64,000 bases of DNA from Archivesica marissinica (Eukaryota > Mollusca > Bivalvia > Venerida > Vesicomyidae). Shown here in pieces: positions 23,001 to 32,465 of the stretch (within the stretch, counting starts at the first letter, position 1; every line of letters starts with the position of its first letter). The DNA lies in NCBI GenBank assembly GCA_014843695.1, contig CM026403.1, positions 74,187,688-74,251,687 of the forward strand, written 5' to 3'. The notes beneath the pieces are model-generated. The model searched no databases. It saw only the letters and a list, made by a program, of their open reading frames with translations, and had not been told where the DNA came from. Both the position numbers and the translations under genes were made by a program.

Positions 23001-26000
23001 ATCCAACTGTAATTTTGTTATTAATTTATTGGTGTTGAATGGGTTAAGACATGCTAGTGGAACCGCTACATTTATTTTATTTAGAAAATGTTCATAATTT
23101 TGTGCCAATTGAATATTTTTATCATTATTTTGACGGTATTTGTGTAGTTATGACATCATAAATATACACAAATTCAAAATGGCCACCTTTTTGAACAATA
23201 ATTCAGGAAATCCCAGAAATGTGTTCGTTTAAAGTGCAGCTTTCAATTTTTTTCCATTCAGAGTGTAGGTGGAATTTTATGAAGCTTAATATCATCATAG
23301 TGCACATGTTTTTTGTCATGATCTGGCAAGTTATTGCCATTTATTGAATAAAAATACACAAATTTGTCCATCAAGCTGCTGATAAAAATTCAAATTTTTA
23401 CAAGCTGTGGAATCTACTGCGCATAGATGTGCCGAAGTTAGTCAACATTTTGCATACATGTATACACAGTTTCTCCACTCAGGGGCGTAGTCCGACAAAT
23501 GTGATACGTGTACAAAAATCTGGGAGCATTAAAAGTGCGACCAGACTAAGAGGCAGAATATATAGATTTACCCCACCCCTCTTTCATCTTTTATTCCATT
23601 TATGGACTGTTTAATTTTCTGCTTTTTCCCAAGAGAGGTGTACGCAGCTGCGATTTTGCACACAGGTAGCTACTCGTCTACCATTATAACATGTTGTTCC
23701 GAATCTCAGCCATGATATTCTGATAAGCTTGACCGTTAAAACTATCTAAAAAATGTGGAAAATCGAAAAGGTATACCCGCATTGTGTTTGCGGTATGTCC
23801 GGCTGTGATCTATATTGGAGCCAGTGTGTTTATTTGTGCCTTTTTTTATTTGACAGGTGGTACAGGAATTGGTGGACAAGTTATTCCACAATGTGGATGC
23901 CCCCGTGGATGACCTCACAGATCTCGTGCAAGAGTTCTATATAAAACTTGGCAAACGTATGGACACAAACACTCTGTATAAAGGTATTGTTGATGGAAAT
24001 TTAGTCTTTTCTGTTATATAAAACACTCTGTATAAAGGTATTGTTCATGGAAATTTAGTCTTTTCTGTTATATAAAACACTCTGTATAAAGGTATTGTTG
24101 ATGGAAATTTAGTCTTTTCTGTTATATAAAATATTGTTAGTGTAGCAGCATTTTCAATCATCCAGACTTCCATTTGAGCGGTTCCAGGCATGTAGCATGT
24201 TTTGTGGCATCCAGGCTTTGTGTAGCATTATTCCTGCCATTCAGGCCTTGGTTATGTCATCCAGTCCTAGTGTAGCATTGTGTGTGTCATCCAGTCCTAG
24301 TGTAGCATTGTGTGTGACATCCAGGCCTAGTGTAGCATTGTGTGTGACATCCAGGCCTAGTGTAGCATTGTGTGTGACATCCAGGCCTAGTGTAGCATTG
24401 TGTGTGGCATCCAGGCCTAGTGTAGCATTGTGTGTGACATCCAGGCCTAGTGTAGCATTGTGTGTGACATCCAGGCCTAATGTAGCATTGTGTGTGACAT
24501 CCAGGCCTAGTGTAGCATTGTGTGTGGCATCCCGGCCTAGTGTAGCATTGTGTGTGGCATCCAGGCCTAGTGTAGCATGTGTGTGACATCCAGGCCTAGT
24601 CTAGCCTGGTGTGTGGCATCCATGTTTGGTATAGCATGGTTCATGGCATCCAGGCCTTGTGTAGCCTGGTGTGTGGCATCCATGTTTGGTATGGCATGGT
24701 TCATGGCATCCAGGCCTTGTGTAGCCTGGTGTGTGGCATCAATGTTTGGTATAGCATGGTTTGTGGCATCCAGGCCTAGTCTAGCCTAGTGTGTGGCATC
24801 CATGTTTGGTATAGCATGGTTCGTGGCATCCAGGCCTTGTGTAGCCTGGTGGGTGGCATCCATGTTTGGTATGGCATGGTTCGTGGCATCCAGGCCTTGT
24901 GTAGCCTGGTGTGTGGCATCCATGTTTGATATGGCATGGTTCGTGGCATCCAGGCCTTGTGTAGCCTGGTGTGTGGCATCCATGTTTGGTATGGCATGGT
25001 TCGTGGCATCCAGGCCTTGTGTAGCTTGGTGTGTGGCATCCATGTTTGGTATGGTATGGTTCATGGCATCCAGGCCTAGTCTAGCCTGGTGTGTGGCATC
25101 CATGTTTGGTATGGCATGGTTCGTGGCATCCAGGCATTGTGTAGCCTGGTGTGTGGCATCCATGTTTGGTATAGCATTGTTCTGGCATCCAGGCCTTGTG
25201 TAGCCTGGTGGGTGGCATCCATGTTTGGTATGGCATGGTTCGTGGCATCCAGGCCTTGTGTAGCCTGGTGTGTGGCATCCATGTTTGGTATGGCATGGTT
25301 CGTGGCATCCAGGCCTTGTGTAGCCTGGTGTGTGGCATCCATGTTTGGTATGGCATGGTTCATGGCATCCAGGCCTAGTCTAGCCTGGTGTGTGGCATCC
25401 ATGTTTGGTATGGCATGGTTCATGGCATCCAGGCCTAGTCTAGCCTGGTGTGTGGCATCCATGTTTGGTATGGCATGGTTCGTGGCATCCAGGCATTGTG
25501 TAGCCTGGTGTGTGGCATCCATGTTTGGTATAGCATGGTTCCTGGCATCCAGGCCTTGTGTAGCCTGGTGTGTGGCATCCATGTTTGGTATAGCATGGTT
25601 CATGGCACCCAGGCCTTGTGTAGCCTGGTGTGTGGCATCCATGTTTGGTATAGCATGGTTCGTGGCATCCAGGCGTTGTGTAGCCTGGTGTGTGGCATCC
25701 ATGTTTGATATAGCATGGTTTTATCTGGGTGTCACAGATGGATCTGTAGTCCAGTGGTTAACACGTTGGACTGGTAATCCAGGAATCGCATGTTAGATCC
25801 CCCGTCTGACCCTAATAAAAGGAACAGTCTTTCAGATGGGACTTTAAACCGAGGTCTTGTGTCAGTGCTTACACCATGCACATAAAAGAACCAGAGGAGA
25901 CTCTGGAATGGGTCTCTGTCTGTATCATTGCACTATCCTCCAAAATCTAAAATGACTAATCTCTTCAGGAGGGTGTCGCTCATATGGGTAACCGGTAGCG

Positions 26001-29000
26001 ACGATAAATAAACTTAAGCACACACACATATCTGGGTGTCGCTTAATATGAAGAAAATAGAACCATTATGATGTGGTAACTACCCGTTTGACAGTAAACT
26101 GTTAATATGATTTGTTTTAATAATTATGTCAATAAAGGGTTGTTTAATTACAATACAATGTTTTTATCACATCATAAAAAATCCATTCATATTCGGACAT
26201 GCCTCATCTGAAATACTTACCAAATATCCTAAACTAAGAATACTTACATTACCGTGGAATGTACATCTAGCCAAGAATCAAATGATCGAGTCCGCCTCCG
26301 TGGTCGAGTGGTTACGGTCGCTGACTTGTATACAACTGTAACCTATCATCACTGATGGTCAGGGGTTCGAGCCCCGCTCAGGCTATGTCTCATTTATATG
26401 ATAATGTTGGCAGTTTCTTAAGTACTGGTTAACCGCTGGAGCCTGCCCAGGAAATGTGTTGTTAGATAAACTGCCCGCCTGCGATATAGCCCAAAATGGT
26501 GCTGATGCAGGCGCGTATAATCCGAACAAAGAAACAAATGATCGTAAAATGTGTCCGAGTACTTCTCGTTACCATCTCTGTATTATAATATTTTATTTTC
26601 TATCTCAGATGTGAGCCAAGATGATGTGGACACAATGCTCGACTTTGCAGAGAAATACGTCACCATTAAAATGTACACGTCGTTATTTTGTCCGCCAAGC
26701 ACAGACGACGAACAGAAGGATCTTCAGATACAAACGCAGATACGTAGTCTGCATTGGGTCACCGGTCAGCAGCTCGAGACGATGATAAACGAACACGATA
26801 CGGAAGTTAGAACCCTAGTCGATCAAGCCATTACAGGTAAATAATATTAACCCTAGTCGATCAAGCCATTACAGGTAAATAATATTAACCCTAGTCGATC
26901 TAGCCATTACAGGTAAATAATATTAACCCTAGTCGATCAAGCCATTACAGGTAAATAATATTTTACATTTAATCATACTATTTTTTCCTCAAGTGAAAAT
27001 ACACACAACCGACATAATTATAATTTAACCCTTTCAACACTACATACCTCTAAATAGGCTTACAAAAAGTGTAGATCCAGATATGGAGCCGTCTTTTTGT
27101 CAATAATATTACTATTTTTAAACAATTGCTCATTTTGATAAAAAACATATCGTGTAAGAATTTAAACAAGATTCAACAGTGTGTATGTATATATATAAAA
27201 TAAGTGTAAATATACCATAAATATAGCTTTCTATAATTAGTAAAAAAGTTAAACACAAAAACATAAGTACCAATCTTGAACTGACAGAGACTTACTACAA
27301 ACAGTAATATTAACCCTTTCAACACTACAGACCTCTAAATAAGCTTACAAAAAGTGTAGATCAAGATGAGCCGGCTCATGATGAGCCATCTTATCAGGTA
27401 ACCCTTTCAACACTACAAACCTCTAAATAGGCTTACAAAAAGTGTAGATCCAGATGAACCGGCTTGTGACGAGCCATCTCATCAGGATCTGCACTTTTTG
27501 CCAGTAATATTACTATTTTTAGACAAAATTACCCATTTTGATAAATGAACTGGTCCAAAATGTAATTTTCTTATTAATTTATTGGTCTAAAAATATCGTG
27601 CACAAGTGCATGTCAGTTACTTGGTGTTGAATGGGTTAATATGATGCACCAATCCATGTCAGTTACTTGGTGTTGAATGGGTTAATCCAGATTAGTCTGA
27701 AAATAATTATGTCGAGTTGACAAATGGTGACGCAGTAAGTCAATACCTAATCTTGTTGGGATCATTAGTTATGCAGTGTTATTCTGGATACTATGTTTTA
27801 TGCACAACTTTGGGGCTTGTTTACATAAATGTGTTTATACGTTTGTATTAATTCCATTGTGTGACGAATATTTGGTGAGAAAAAAACAGCTTAATTTTAA
27901 TCCTATTTTATTGCTCGATTAATCTTCCATTTATAATTGAATACAAAACATGACAATTTAAGGAAAAGCAAACAAGTCGGGCAACAAGTTCTAGCAACAT
28001 TATGTACGACCCTTCCCGAAAATAAACACTAAGAAGGAAATTATATTCTATCTCATCTTCCATTTTTTCTCCGATTTTTTGTTGCATTAGCCAAAATGAA
28101 TGTGAGATACATGAATAAAAACAATAGAAGATCGTGGATTTACTGAGAAATGCTTAGCAAATACAAGTGTGGGCCTCCGTAGCCACTCCACCCGGGTGTC
28201 CGTCCATGCCTGCAATACTGCTCGGAGGAATGCCCAGGGTCTTCTTCCACCAATAATAATTGGAGAGTCGCCATATAACCTAAGTGTAAGTAAGTGGGGC
28301 GACTTTAAACCACAAAAGCAAACAAACAAAACAAATGATTTTAAGTGTGTGTAGCGAAGTTATCTTCTTAGCAAATTTGCAAAGTAAATACATTTGGATG
28401 GTTTTAATAATAATACTTTTCATTCGACTGTTAACCCATTTCATTCTGGATACATTTAATGGCTTTTGCAAACAACATAGATCCAGATCAGCCGCAGCGT
28501 GACGCTGCGTGCTGATCAGGATCTATGTTGTTTGCTACATAGCCAAGTGTCTTAGCAAGATCACCTGAATAGCAAACAGCATAGAGCCTGATCAGACTGC
28601 ACGCTCTATGGTGGCTGATCTGGCCCTATGTTCTTTGCAAATACTGTTTGAACGGTATCCAGAATGAAATTGGTTAAAAGGTTCATTTTTTGTAGTGTTG
28701 GCTGGGTATAGTAATTAATATCTTTTACAATACTTGTGCATGCTAACAGGTGAAAATAACAAGTCATAATATGTCATGCAATTTCATTAGAATTGCGTCG
28801 ATGTTTCGTAAAATTGCATGACATAGTTCAGCGTTTTCAGTTACAAATGAGAAAAACACATTAATGAATTGTCGTCTGCTGCAAATATATTTGAACTATT
28901 TATAGCTTTTATTTTACCCAGCATGCAAAGAGTTAAATCAAGTATATTTAGGGCAAATTAAGAGGAAATGAAAATCACTTTCTGTCATATTCATACAGTG

Positions 29001-32000
29001 AACAGGAAACAATCTTGCATTATGAGGGCTCTCAGTCTAGGTCAGAATGTTTGGGAGAAGTGAGAAAGTTATGTTTTACGTTTATTTATCGTTGCTACCG
29101 GCTGCCCATATGAGCGACGCCTCCTGAAGAGATAAGTCATTTTAGATTTTTGGAGGAAAGTGCAATGATACAGACAGAGACCCATTCCAGAGTCTCCTCT
29201 GGTTCTTTTATGTGCACGGTGTAAAGCACCGACATGAGACCTTGGTTTAACGTCCCATCTGAAAGACTGTTAATTTTATTATGGTCAGACGGGGGATCGA
29301 ACCTGCAATCCCTGGATTACCAGTCCAGCGTGTTACCACTGGACTACATATCCGTCTGCTAGAGAAAGTTGTGCTATTGCATCCTTAAAAGGTGTTATTT
29401 AATCAATGTCAACAAAATAGGGTTAAAATACACAATATGACCAGTAAATACAACATTTGAATAGAAGGAGTGCTTTATAATAGGCCAGTGTACTGGACAA
29501 ATTTTGGTATGAAAATTGTAAGAAAAAAAAGGGGACAAGTGGGGCCCCTGGAGTGACTATTTTACCCATGTCACCCTCTAGAATGAACCCTGATTATTGG
29601 TTGTCTATTTTAAGAACCACTCCACTTTAAGTGTTGATCTTGATTTCCATACCTCAAACAAAGTTTATAAACATTTAATTAATTTCGCAAAAATATGATA
29701 AATTTCATTAGTCTGATGTAATTATCTTCAGGTTTATTTTAGGCGAGAGTTTCCACTTTAAAGCGACATTACATTAAAAAAATGTCTTTTTACATATAAA
29801 TAGCATTGCTACTAAAATTATTCCGAAATAATTCACACACTAACTTTCAATACATAAACAGTGTTTTAGCGTCTTTTTGAGATGAAAGTAGGATTTCATA
29901 TAGCGTGAACAACGACAGCAATGCTCCTGAATTGACGGTTGTTTATTATTGGAGTCCATACTGAACATATATTACTATCGTTTAGATATAACTTAAATCG
30001 GAATAGTCTAAAAATAAGTATGTACATGCACAAAATATATAGCAGAGATATAGCAGTAAATCTGTGCCATAAATCGTGGACACTTACGTATTACCCTATT
30101 TACATCATTTTGTTATGTCAACAAACGTCGTACACGACATTTGCTTATTAGTTAAAATACTCAGATTTGGTGGCAAATATTGGAGAAATAAAATGCTATG
30201 ATATAGGAAATAACATTCTGTAGAAATATGTTTTTTCATCGATGTAGTGTCGCTTTAATCAAAAGTTCACTTTTAAGAATTTAAATATTTTTCCAGAAAT
30301 TATTGAGGTGAATTCCACAAAGGCGCCCCAGGACAAGCTGTCGTGCATAGTACGATGTAGTAAACACATTTTTGAGATAATTCGCCAATCGAAGGACAGC
30401 CCAGCATGTGCGGATGACTTTCTACCAGCTCTGATCTACATCGTTCTTAAAGCCAACCCACCACTACTACAGTCCAATATACAATTCATCACCAGGTTTT
30501 CCTGTCCCGGCCGACTAATGAAAGGAGAAGCTGGCTATATCTTCACCAACTTGGTATGGTTCAAATTTAACATTAATTTGTCGTATATATTGCCTCCGTA
30601 GTGAAGTGTACTATATACTGTGTCCGCTTCATAATTGAGAGGTTATGAGTTTGAACCCCGCCAGAACCACGGTGGCGATGTCCGCATGCACAACACTTAG
30701 ATCCACATTGCCTCTTCTCTCTTCCTCATTACCACCGAGAGAGATTAAGCATATTACAACAACTTGTTTCGCAATCGAGCCAACACATAATTGGTATGGA
30801 CAATATATATATAGTGTTATTGGGCTACATATATTCTAACCCATGCCGGAAATACAACTCAGAGGTGACAGTGATTACCATAATAGGATTCCGTACAATT
30901 TATTTTGCAATAATTTTTATATGGATAAACTTTTAGATATTGTATAATCCAATTTCAAACCCCAAATTTACAAAAAAGACATGTGTTTTTGCTTGAGTGC
31001 CCACATGGATACCTGAGTGCACTACGTGACGTCTTCCTCTGCAAGCTGGATAGTGACTGTACGGCTATAATGTCACTGTTAATCCAAAAACAATGGAACA
31101 AATTTGAACGCTTTTATGGGGCCTCCGTAGCCGAGTGGTTACGGTCGTTGATTTTAAGTCATTTACCCCGCACTGCCATAGGTATCGAATCCCACTGGAG
31201 GTGTTGAATTATTTCATGTGAGGAAGCTATCCAGCTGGTTTGTGGTAGGTCAGTGGTTCTACCCAGGTGCTCGTCCGTTCCTGCAATACTGCTCGAAGGG
31301 GCACCCGGGGTCTTCCTCCAATAATAGCTGGAGAGTCGGCGTATGACCTAGCTGTTGCCATGACTATACACCACAAAAGCAAGCAAACATGAACTGATTG
31401 TATTAATTTATTTTAATTGTTCGATCAATTTATATTTGAAAAGACTAGTAGATGGTATAACAAATATTCAAATATTCATTGCTGTCGCAACAGAAAAATG
31501 TATAAATATGAAGCAATTATTCATTGTTTTTTGCATTGTTTTTGCAGTGCTGTGCGGTACAATTTATTGAGAACATGCAAGCTGATTCCCTGGCACTGAC
31601 ACAGCACGAGTTTGACCGGTACATGTCCGGCGAAGCTGTACCGCCGCAGTCCGGGAACGAGTACATGTGCGAGGGCCTCCGTCTGATGTACGACAATCTT
31701 AAGACATTGGCAGAGCTACGACAACGACAGGAGAAAGTGATGTCGGAAGCCTTGCAGCTTCAACAGGAAATGAAAGACTTTAAGGCCAACTTTCAGCAGG
31801 AAGTTCAAAATGTGTTAGAACGTACGCCGCTGACGATCCGACCGAGAAAAACGAAAGTTGACTTAGACGAAGATTCTGAAAGTCTCGACTTGTTGCCATC
31901 GCCGCTGTTGCCGCTGTTGGTTGATAATGTCGCTATGGAAACAAGAAATGAATCTGAAGCAGACTGTGTCATCGAGACAGAAAATAACGAGAGTGTACCA

Positions 32001-32015
32001 GTCCCAACGACGTGA
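19963..32015 (+). CDS. RABGEF1: Rab5 GDP/GTP exchange factor, Rabex-5-like (six exons)
   Basis: Rabex-5 activates Rab5 on early endosomes through a VPS9 domain and binds Rabaptin-5 through a C-terminal coiled coil. Exons at 19963-20071, 22125-22249, 23857-23983, 26609-26836, 30297-30553 and 31548-32015 all have AG/GT borders. Phases run 1,0,1,1,0 and give 437 residues. Residues about 60-120 form the helical bundle ([14 protein letters not shown]...). VPS9 covers roughly 121-300: [50 protein letters not shown]. The catalytic Asp in ADDFLP (236/237) and the Tyr and Thr of GYIFTN (277, 280) are present. Residues about 325-390 are coiled coil. The N-terminal A20 zinc finger and ubiquitin-binding helix of full-length Rabex-5 are not in these exons. 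Homology is from memory of the human protein. Confidence 0.93.
20110..20265 (-). mobile_element. TTAA MITE family 1, copy 4 (internal deletion)
   Basis: The ends match family 1 (TTAACCTGTTCAACAC... to ...GTGTTGAAAGGGTTAA). The hairpin region is lost and replaced by A-rich and (CA)n sequence. Confidence 0.75.
20505..21097. mobile_element. Fold-back element with iterated-box ends and 9-bp target duplication
   Basis: The direct repeat CTAGGGCAT flanks the element at 20505-20513 and 21089-21097. The left end holds four copies of a box close to GACATAACGGACC / GACAGAACGGACC (20520-20595). The right end holds six copies in reverse orientation (20970-21080). The middle is AT-rich and non-coding. 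A 9-bp duplication fits Mutator-like elements, but assignment is inferred. Confidence 0.75.
21220..21748. repeat. 26-bp minisatellite, about 20 copies
   Basis: Units close to AATCTGTGTGAGAGGTGATG plus CCCCAC. The first unit is preceded by GTTTTGCAG, so its start matches the splice acceptor and start of RABGEF1-like exon 2 (32 of 37 positions by eye). Long open frames in several frames are a by-product. Confidence 0.9.
21762..22017. mobile_element. Short MITE with CAGGG ends
   Basis: The 246-bp element 21767-22012 has inverted ends CAGGGTTCCCGCTGTC and GACAGAGGGAACCCTG. It is flanked by GCTAG at 21762-21766 and 22013-22017. CAGGG termini are common in hAT elements, but the visible duplication is 5 bp rather than the 8 expected, so superfamily is open. 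Confidence 0.75.
22029..22104 (+). pseudogene. Remnant of duplicated RABGEF1-like exon 2
   Basis: GCAAGGAATGTCAGGTGAAC at 22030 matches exon 2 GCAAGGAACGCCAGGTGAAC with two differences. Weaker similarity continues for about 50 bp (ATGGAAATCTTGCAAGAAG against ATGGAATTCTTGAAGAG). The matching 5' half of the exon is at 21220-21256. The minisatellite and the CAGGG MITE separate the two halves. Confidence 0.6.
22125..22249 (+). CDS. RABGEF1: RABGEF1-like exon 2
   Basis: Acceptor TTGTTTTGCAG, donor AAG/GTATGTAAAC. It encodes a basic linker and then [19 protein letters not shown], the start of the helical bundle in front of VPS9 (compare the EFLKTF-type helix in Rabex-5). It ends in phase 0. Confidence 0.9.
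22441..22680 (+). mobile_element. SINE family E
   Basis: The tRNA-like head GTCCGTGGTCCAGTGGTAGA has a B-box GGGTTCGATACTC. The body includes GTACTGGTTAATCGCT and AAGCCTGCCCAGGAAA. The tail is a (CATA)n microsatellite. The body motif is shared with family C although the head differs. Confidence 0.75.
22730..22805 (-). mobile_element. SINE family A tail fragment
   Basis: Only the 3' part is present on the minus strand: TTTATACACATTTGTTTTAG, CTCAATTGCGAAACAAG and CAACTTA. Confidence 0.7.
22858..23047 (+). mobile_element. TTAA MITE family 1, copy 5
   Basis: It runs from TTAACCCTTTCAACACCA to GGTGTTGAATGGGTTAA. The hairpin right arm is kept, the GC-rich centre is shortened, and part of the right half is deleted. 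Confidence 0.8.
23048..23856. other. Intron 2, 3' part, no gene seen
   Basis: AT-rich intronic sequence. Short open frames such as 23429-23614 and 23753-23944 show no family features; the latter merely overlaps exon 3 out of frame. Confidence 0.6.
23857..23983 (+). CDS. RABGEF1: RABGEF1-like exon 3
   Basis: Acceptor TTATTTGACAG, donor AAAG/GTATTG. It encodes [20 protein letters not shown] and [10 protein letters not shown], the rest of the helical bundle. It ends in phase 1. The last 16 exon bases and the donor are repeated downstream. Confidence 0.92.
23968..24129 (+). repeat. 54-bp tandem repeat spanning exon 3 donor, three copies
   Basis: Units start at 23968, 24022 and 24076. Each contains the exon end AACACTCTGTATAAAG and the donor GTATTGTT. 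Copy 1 is the real exon border. Copies 2 and 3 are near identical in the intron. Splicing from copy 2 or 3 would read through an in-frame TAA. Confidence 0.92.
24190..24590. repeat. 30-bp minisatellite
   Basis: About 12 copies of a 30-bp unit with GTGTAGCATTGTGTGTGACA and CCAGGCCTA. The unit length is divisible by three and lacks stops in several frames, creating spurious open frames on both strands. Confidence 0.92.
24591..25721. repeat. 60-bp higher-order minisatellite
   Basis: About 19 copies of a 60-bp unit made of two diverged 30-bp halves: one with GTGTGGCATCCATGTTTGG, one with GTGGCATCCAGGCCT. It is continuous with the 30-bp array to its left. It ends exactly where SINE B copy 3 was inserted. 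Confidence 0.92.
25722..26040 (+). mobile_element. SINE family B, copy 3, with target duplication
   Basis: The element 25734-26028 is bounded by TATCTGGGTGTC at 25722-25733 and 26029-26040. Head, GATGGGACTTTAAACC centre and CGATAAATAAAC tail are present. Confidence 0.9.
26279..26544 (+). mobile_element. SINE family C, copy 1, with target duplication
   Basis: The tRNA-like head CCTCCGTGGTCGAGTGGTTA has a B-box GGGTTCGAGCCCC. The body has GTACTGGTTAACCGCTGG and CTGCCCAGGAAA. It is bounded by CAAATGATCG at 26279-26288 and 26535-26544. Confidence 0.88.
26609..26836 (+). CDS. RABGEF1: RABGEF1-like exon 4 (VPS9 N-terminal part)
   Basis: Acceptor TTCTATCTCAG, donor ACAG/GTAAATAA. It encodes [20 protein letters not shown], then [10 protein letters not shown] and [12 protein letters not shown], matching the first part of the Rabex-5 VPS9 domain. 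Phase 1 on both sides. The last ~26 exon bases are repeated downstream. Confidence 0.95.
26811..26962 (+). repeat. 38-bp tandem repeat spanning exon 4 donor, four copies
   Basis: CCCTAGTCGATCAAGCC begins at 26813, 26851, 26889 and 26927, each time followed by ATTACAGGTAAATAATATT, so the exon end and its donor are present four times. Only copy 1 is the exon border. Extension into copy 2 meets TAA two codons on. Confidence 0.93.
27025..27145 (+). mobile_element. TTAA MITE family 1 fragment
   Basis: It begins TTAACCCTTTCAACACTA with the left hairpin arm GTGTAGATCCAGAT. The hairpin centre and right half are mostly deleted. Confidence 0.7.
27310..27684 (+). mobile_element. Tandem TTAA MITE family 1 copies
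   Basis: A truncated copy (27310-27398) ends inside the hairpin and is followed at once by a full copy (27399-27639). A third piece of about 45 bp repeats the right end (ATCCATGTCAGTTACTTGG to ATGGGTTAA). The arrangement looks like unequal exchange or repeated insertion at the same TTAA. Confidence 0.8.
27685..28169. other. Intron 4 sequence, no gene seen
   Basis: AT-rich with no recognised element. Confidence 0.55.
28170..28330 (+). mobile_element. SINE family D fragment
   Basis: GGGCCTCCGTAGCC joins abruptly to the body (CTGCAATACTGCTCGGAGGA, ATAATTGGAGAGTCGCC) and ends CAAAAGCAAACAAAC. The head centre is deleted. Confidence 0.7.
28431..28677 (+). mobile_element. TTAA MITE family 2, copy 1
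   Basis: The ends TTAACCCATTTCATTCTGG and CCAGAATGAAATTGGTTAA are inverted repeats that include the TTAA. Two internal hairpins lie at about 28468-28535 (GCAAACAACATAG arms) and 28568-28640 (GCAAACAGCATAG arm). Confidence 0.85.
28771..28824. repeat. 14-bp perfect inverted repeat
   Basis: ATGTCATGCAATTT at 28771-28784 and AAATTGCATGACAT at 28811-28824 could form a 14-bp stem with a 26-nt loop. Confidence 0.8.
28812..28885 (+). repeat. Dispersed ~70-bp repeat, copy 1
   Basis: TTTCAGTTACAAAT, AACACATTAATGAATT and GTCTGCT recur in the same order at 35284-35352. Both copies lie 100-200 bp to the right of a family-2 MITE. Confidence 0.65.
29062..29370 (-). mobile_element. SINE family B, copy 4, with target duplication
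   Basis: A minus-strand full-length copy between GAGAAAGTT repeats at 29062-29070 and 29362-29370. The B-box and the CTGGATTACCAGTCCAG anticodon arm are well kept. Confidence 0.85.
29758..30258. mobile_element. TTAA MITE family 3, copy 1
   Basis: TTAAAGCGACATTACAT at the left and ATGTAGTGTCGCTTTAA at the right are inverted repeats ending in TTAA. The 500-bp centre is AT-rich and non-coding. Confidence 0.8.
30297..30553 (+). CDS. RABGEF1: RABGEF1-like exon 5 (VPS9 catalytic core)
   Basis: Acceptor TTTTTCCAG, donor TTG/GTATGG. It encodes [45 protein letters not shown] and GYIFTNL, the most conserved part of VPS9 and the Rab5-contacting surface. It ends in phase 0. Confidence 0.97.
30612..30790 (+). 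mobile_element. Diverged SINE family A copy
   Basis: The B-box-like GAGTTTGAACCCCGCC, ATTGCCTCTTCTCTCTTCC and ACTTGTTTCGCAATCGAGC are recognisable. The A-box part is lost. Confidence 0.65.
31119..31389 (+). mobile_element. SINE family D, full copy
   Basis: The tRNA-like head GGCCTCCGTAGCCGAGTGGT has a weak B-box (GTATCGAATCCC). The body has GCAATACTGCTCGAAGGGGC, CACCCGGGGTCTTCCTCC and TAGCTGGAGAGTCGGCGTAT. It ends CACAAAAGCAAGCAAAC. Confidence 0.8.
31548..32015 (+). CDS. RABGEF1: RABGEF1-like exon 6 (end of VPS9, coiled coil, stop)
   Basis: Acceptor GTTTTTGCAG; TGA at 32013-32015. It starts [19 protein letters not shown] and contains [13 protein letters not shown], closing the VPS9 region. 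Then a charged heptad-like stretch ([20 protein letters not shown]...) corresponds to the Rabaptin-5-binding coiled coil. The C-terminus is acidic and ends PVPTT. Confidence 0.95.
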   Translation, partial: CCAVQFIENMQADSLALTQHEFDRYMSGEAVPPQSGNEYMCEGLRLMYDNLKTLAELRQRQEKVMSEALQLQQEMKDFKANFQQEVQNVLERTPLTIRPRKTKVDLDEDSESLDLLPSPLLPLLVDNVAMETRNESEADCVIETENNESVPVPTT

Positions 32016-32461
32016 AACAACCCATAAATTATATTTATTGTACCAAATTTGGGCTATGATGAAAATGACACGATCACTTTATGGACCAACAAACGTATAT
32101 TGTGAGAAATTTGCACATTGTTTGCTCACCTGAGCTATATGCACAGGGTTAGCTTGTGGTATAGGTGGATCACGCGTTGGCCGTACGTCTGTCCACACTT
32201 GCATCAAATGACATCTCTCTGAAACTGCTGTGTCAAAATTTCAGATAAGTAGTGAAATTAGTAGGCACAAAATAGGTAAAAGATTGCTGATCCAGTATTA
32301 AATGTGATTATTATGGCAGTCATCTTGAAGTATCGAAACTCAAGAATAACGGGTGGGCGAGTCTGGGATGCACAATATTAGGATTTGGTGATTGGAAGAT
32401 TTTCATTTATTTATGTCATACCCCTAGGATAGGAAGCATGTGGGATCAATGAGTTGGTCAG
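32016..32461. other. 3' UTR/downstream of RABGEF1-like gene
   Basis: AT-rich with no coding signal. A clear AATAAA close to the stop was not seen, so the transcript end is unknown. Confidence 0.5.
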
Positions 32462-32465
32462 GTCT

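Noticed and set aside
24197..25796. Open frames on both strands in the 30/60-bp array as proteins
   Set aside because: They are a product of unit lengths divisible by three without stops, and lie inside an intron of the RABGEF1-like gene.
30983..31207. Plus-strand frame starting [16 protein letters not shown] as an extra exon
   Set aside because: Exons 5 and 6 join in phase without it (YIFTNL then CCAVQFIE, as in Rabex-5), and its 3' half runs into a SINE.
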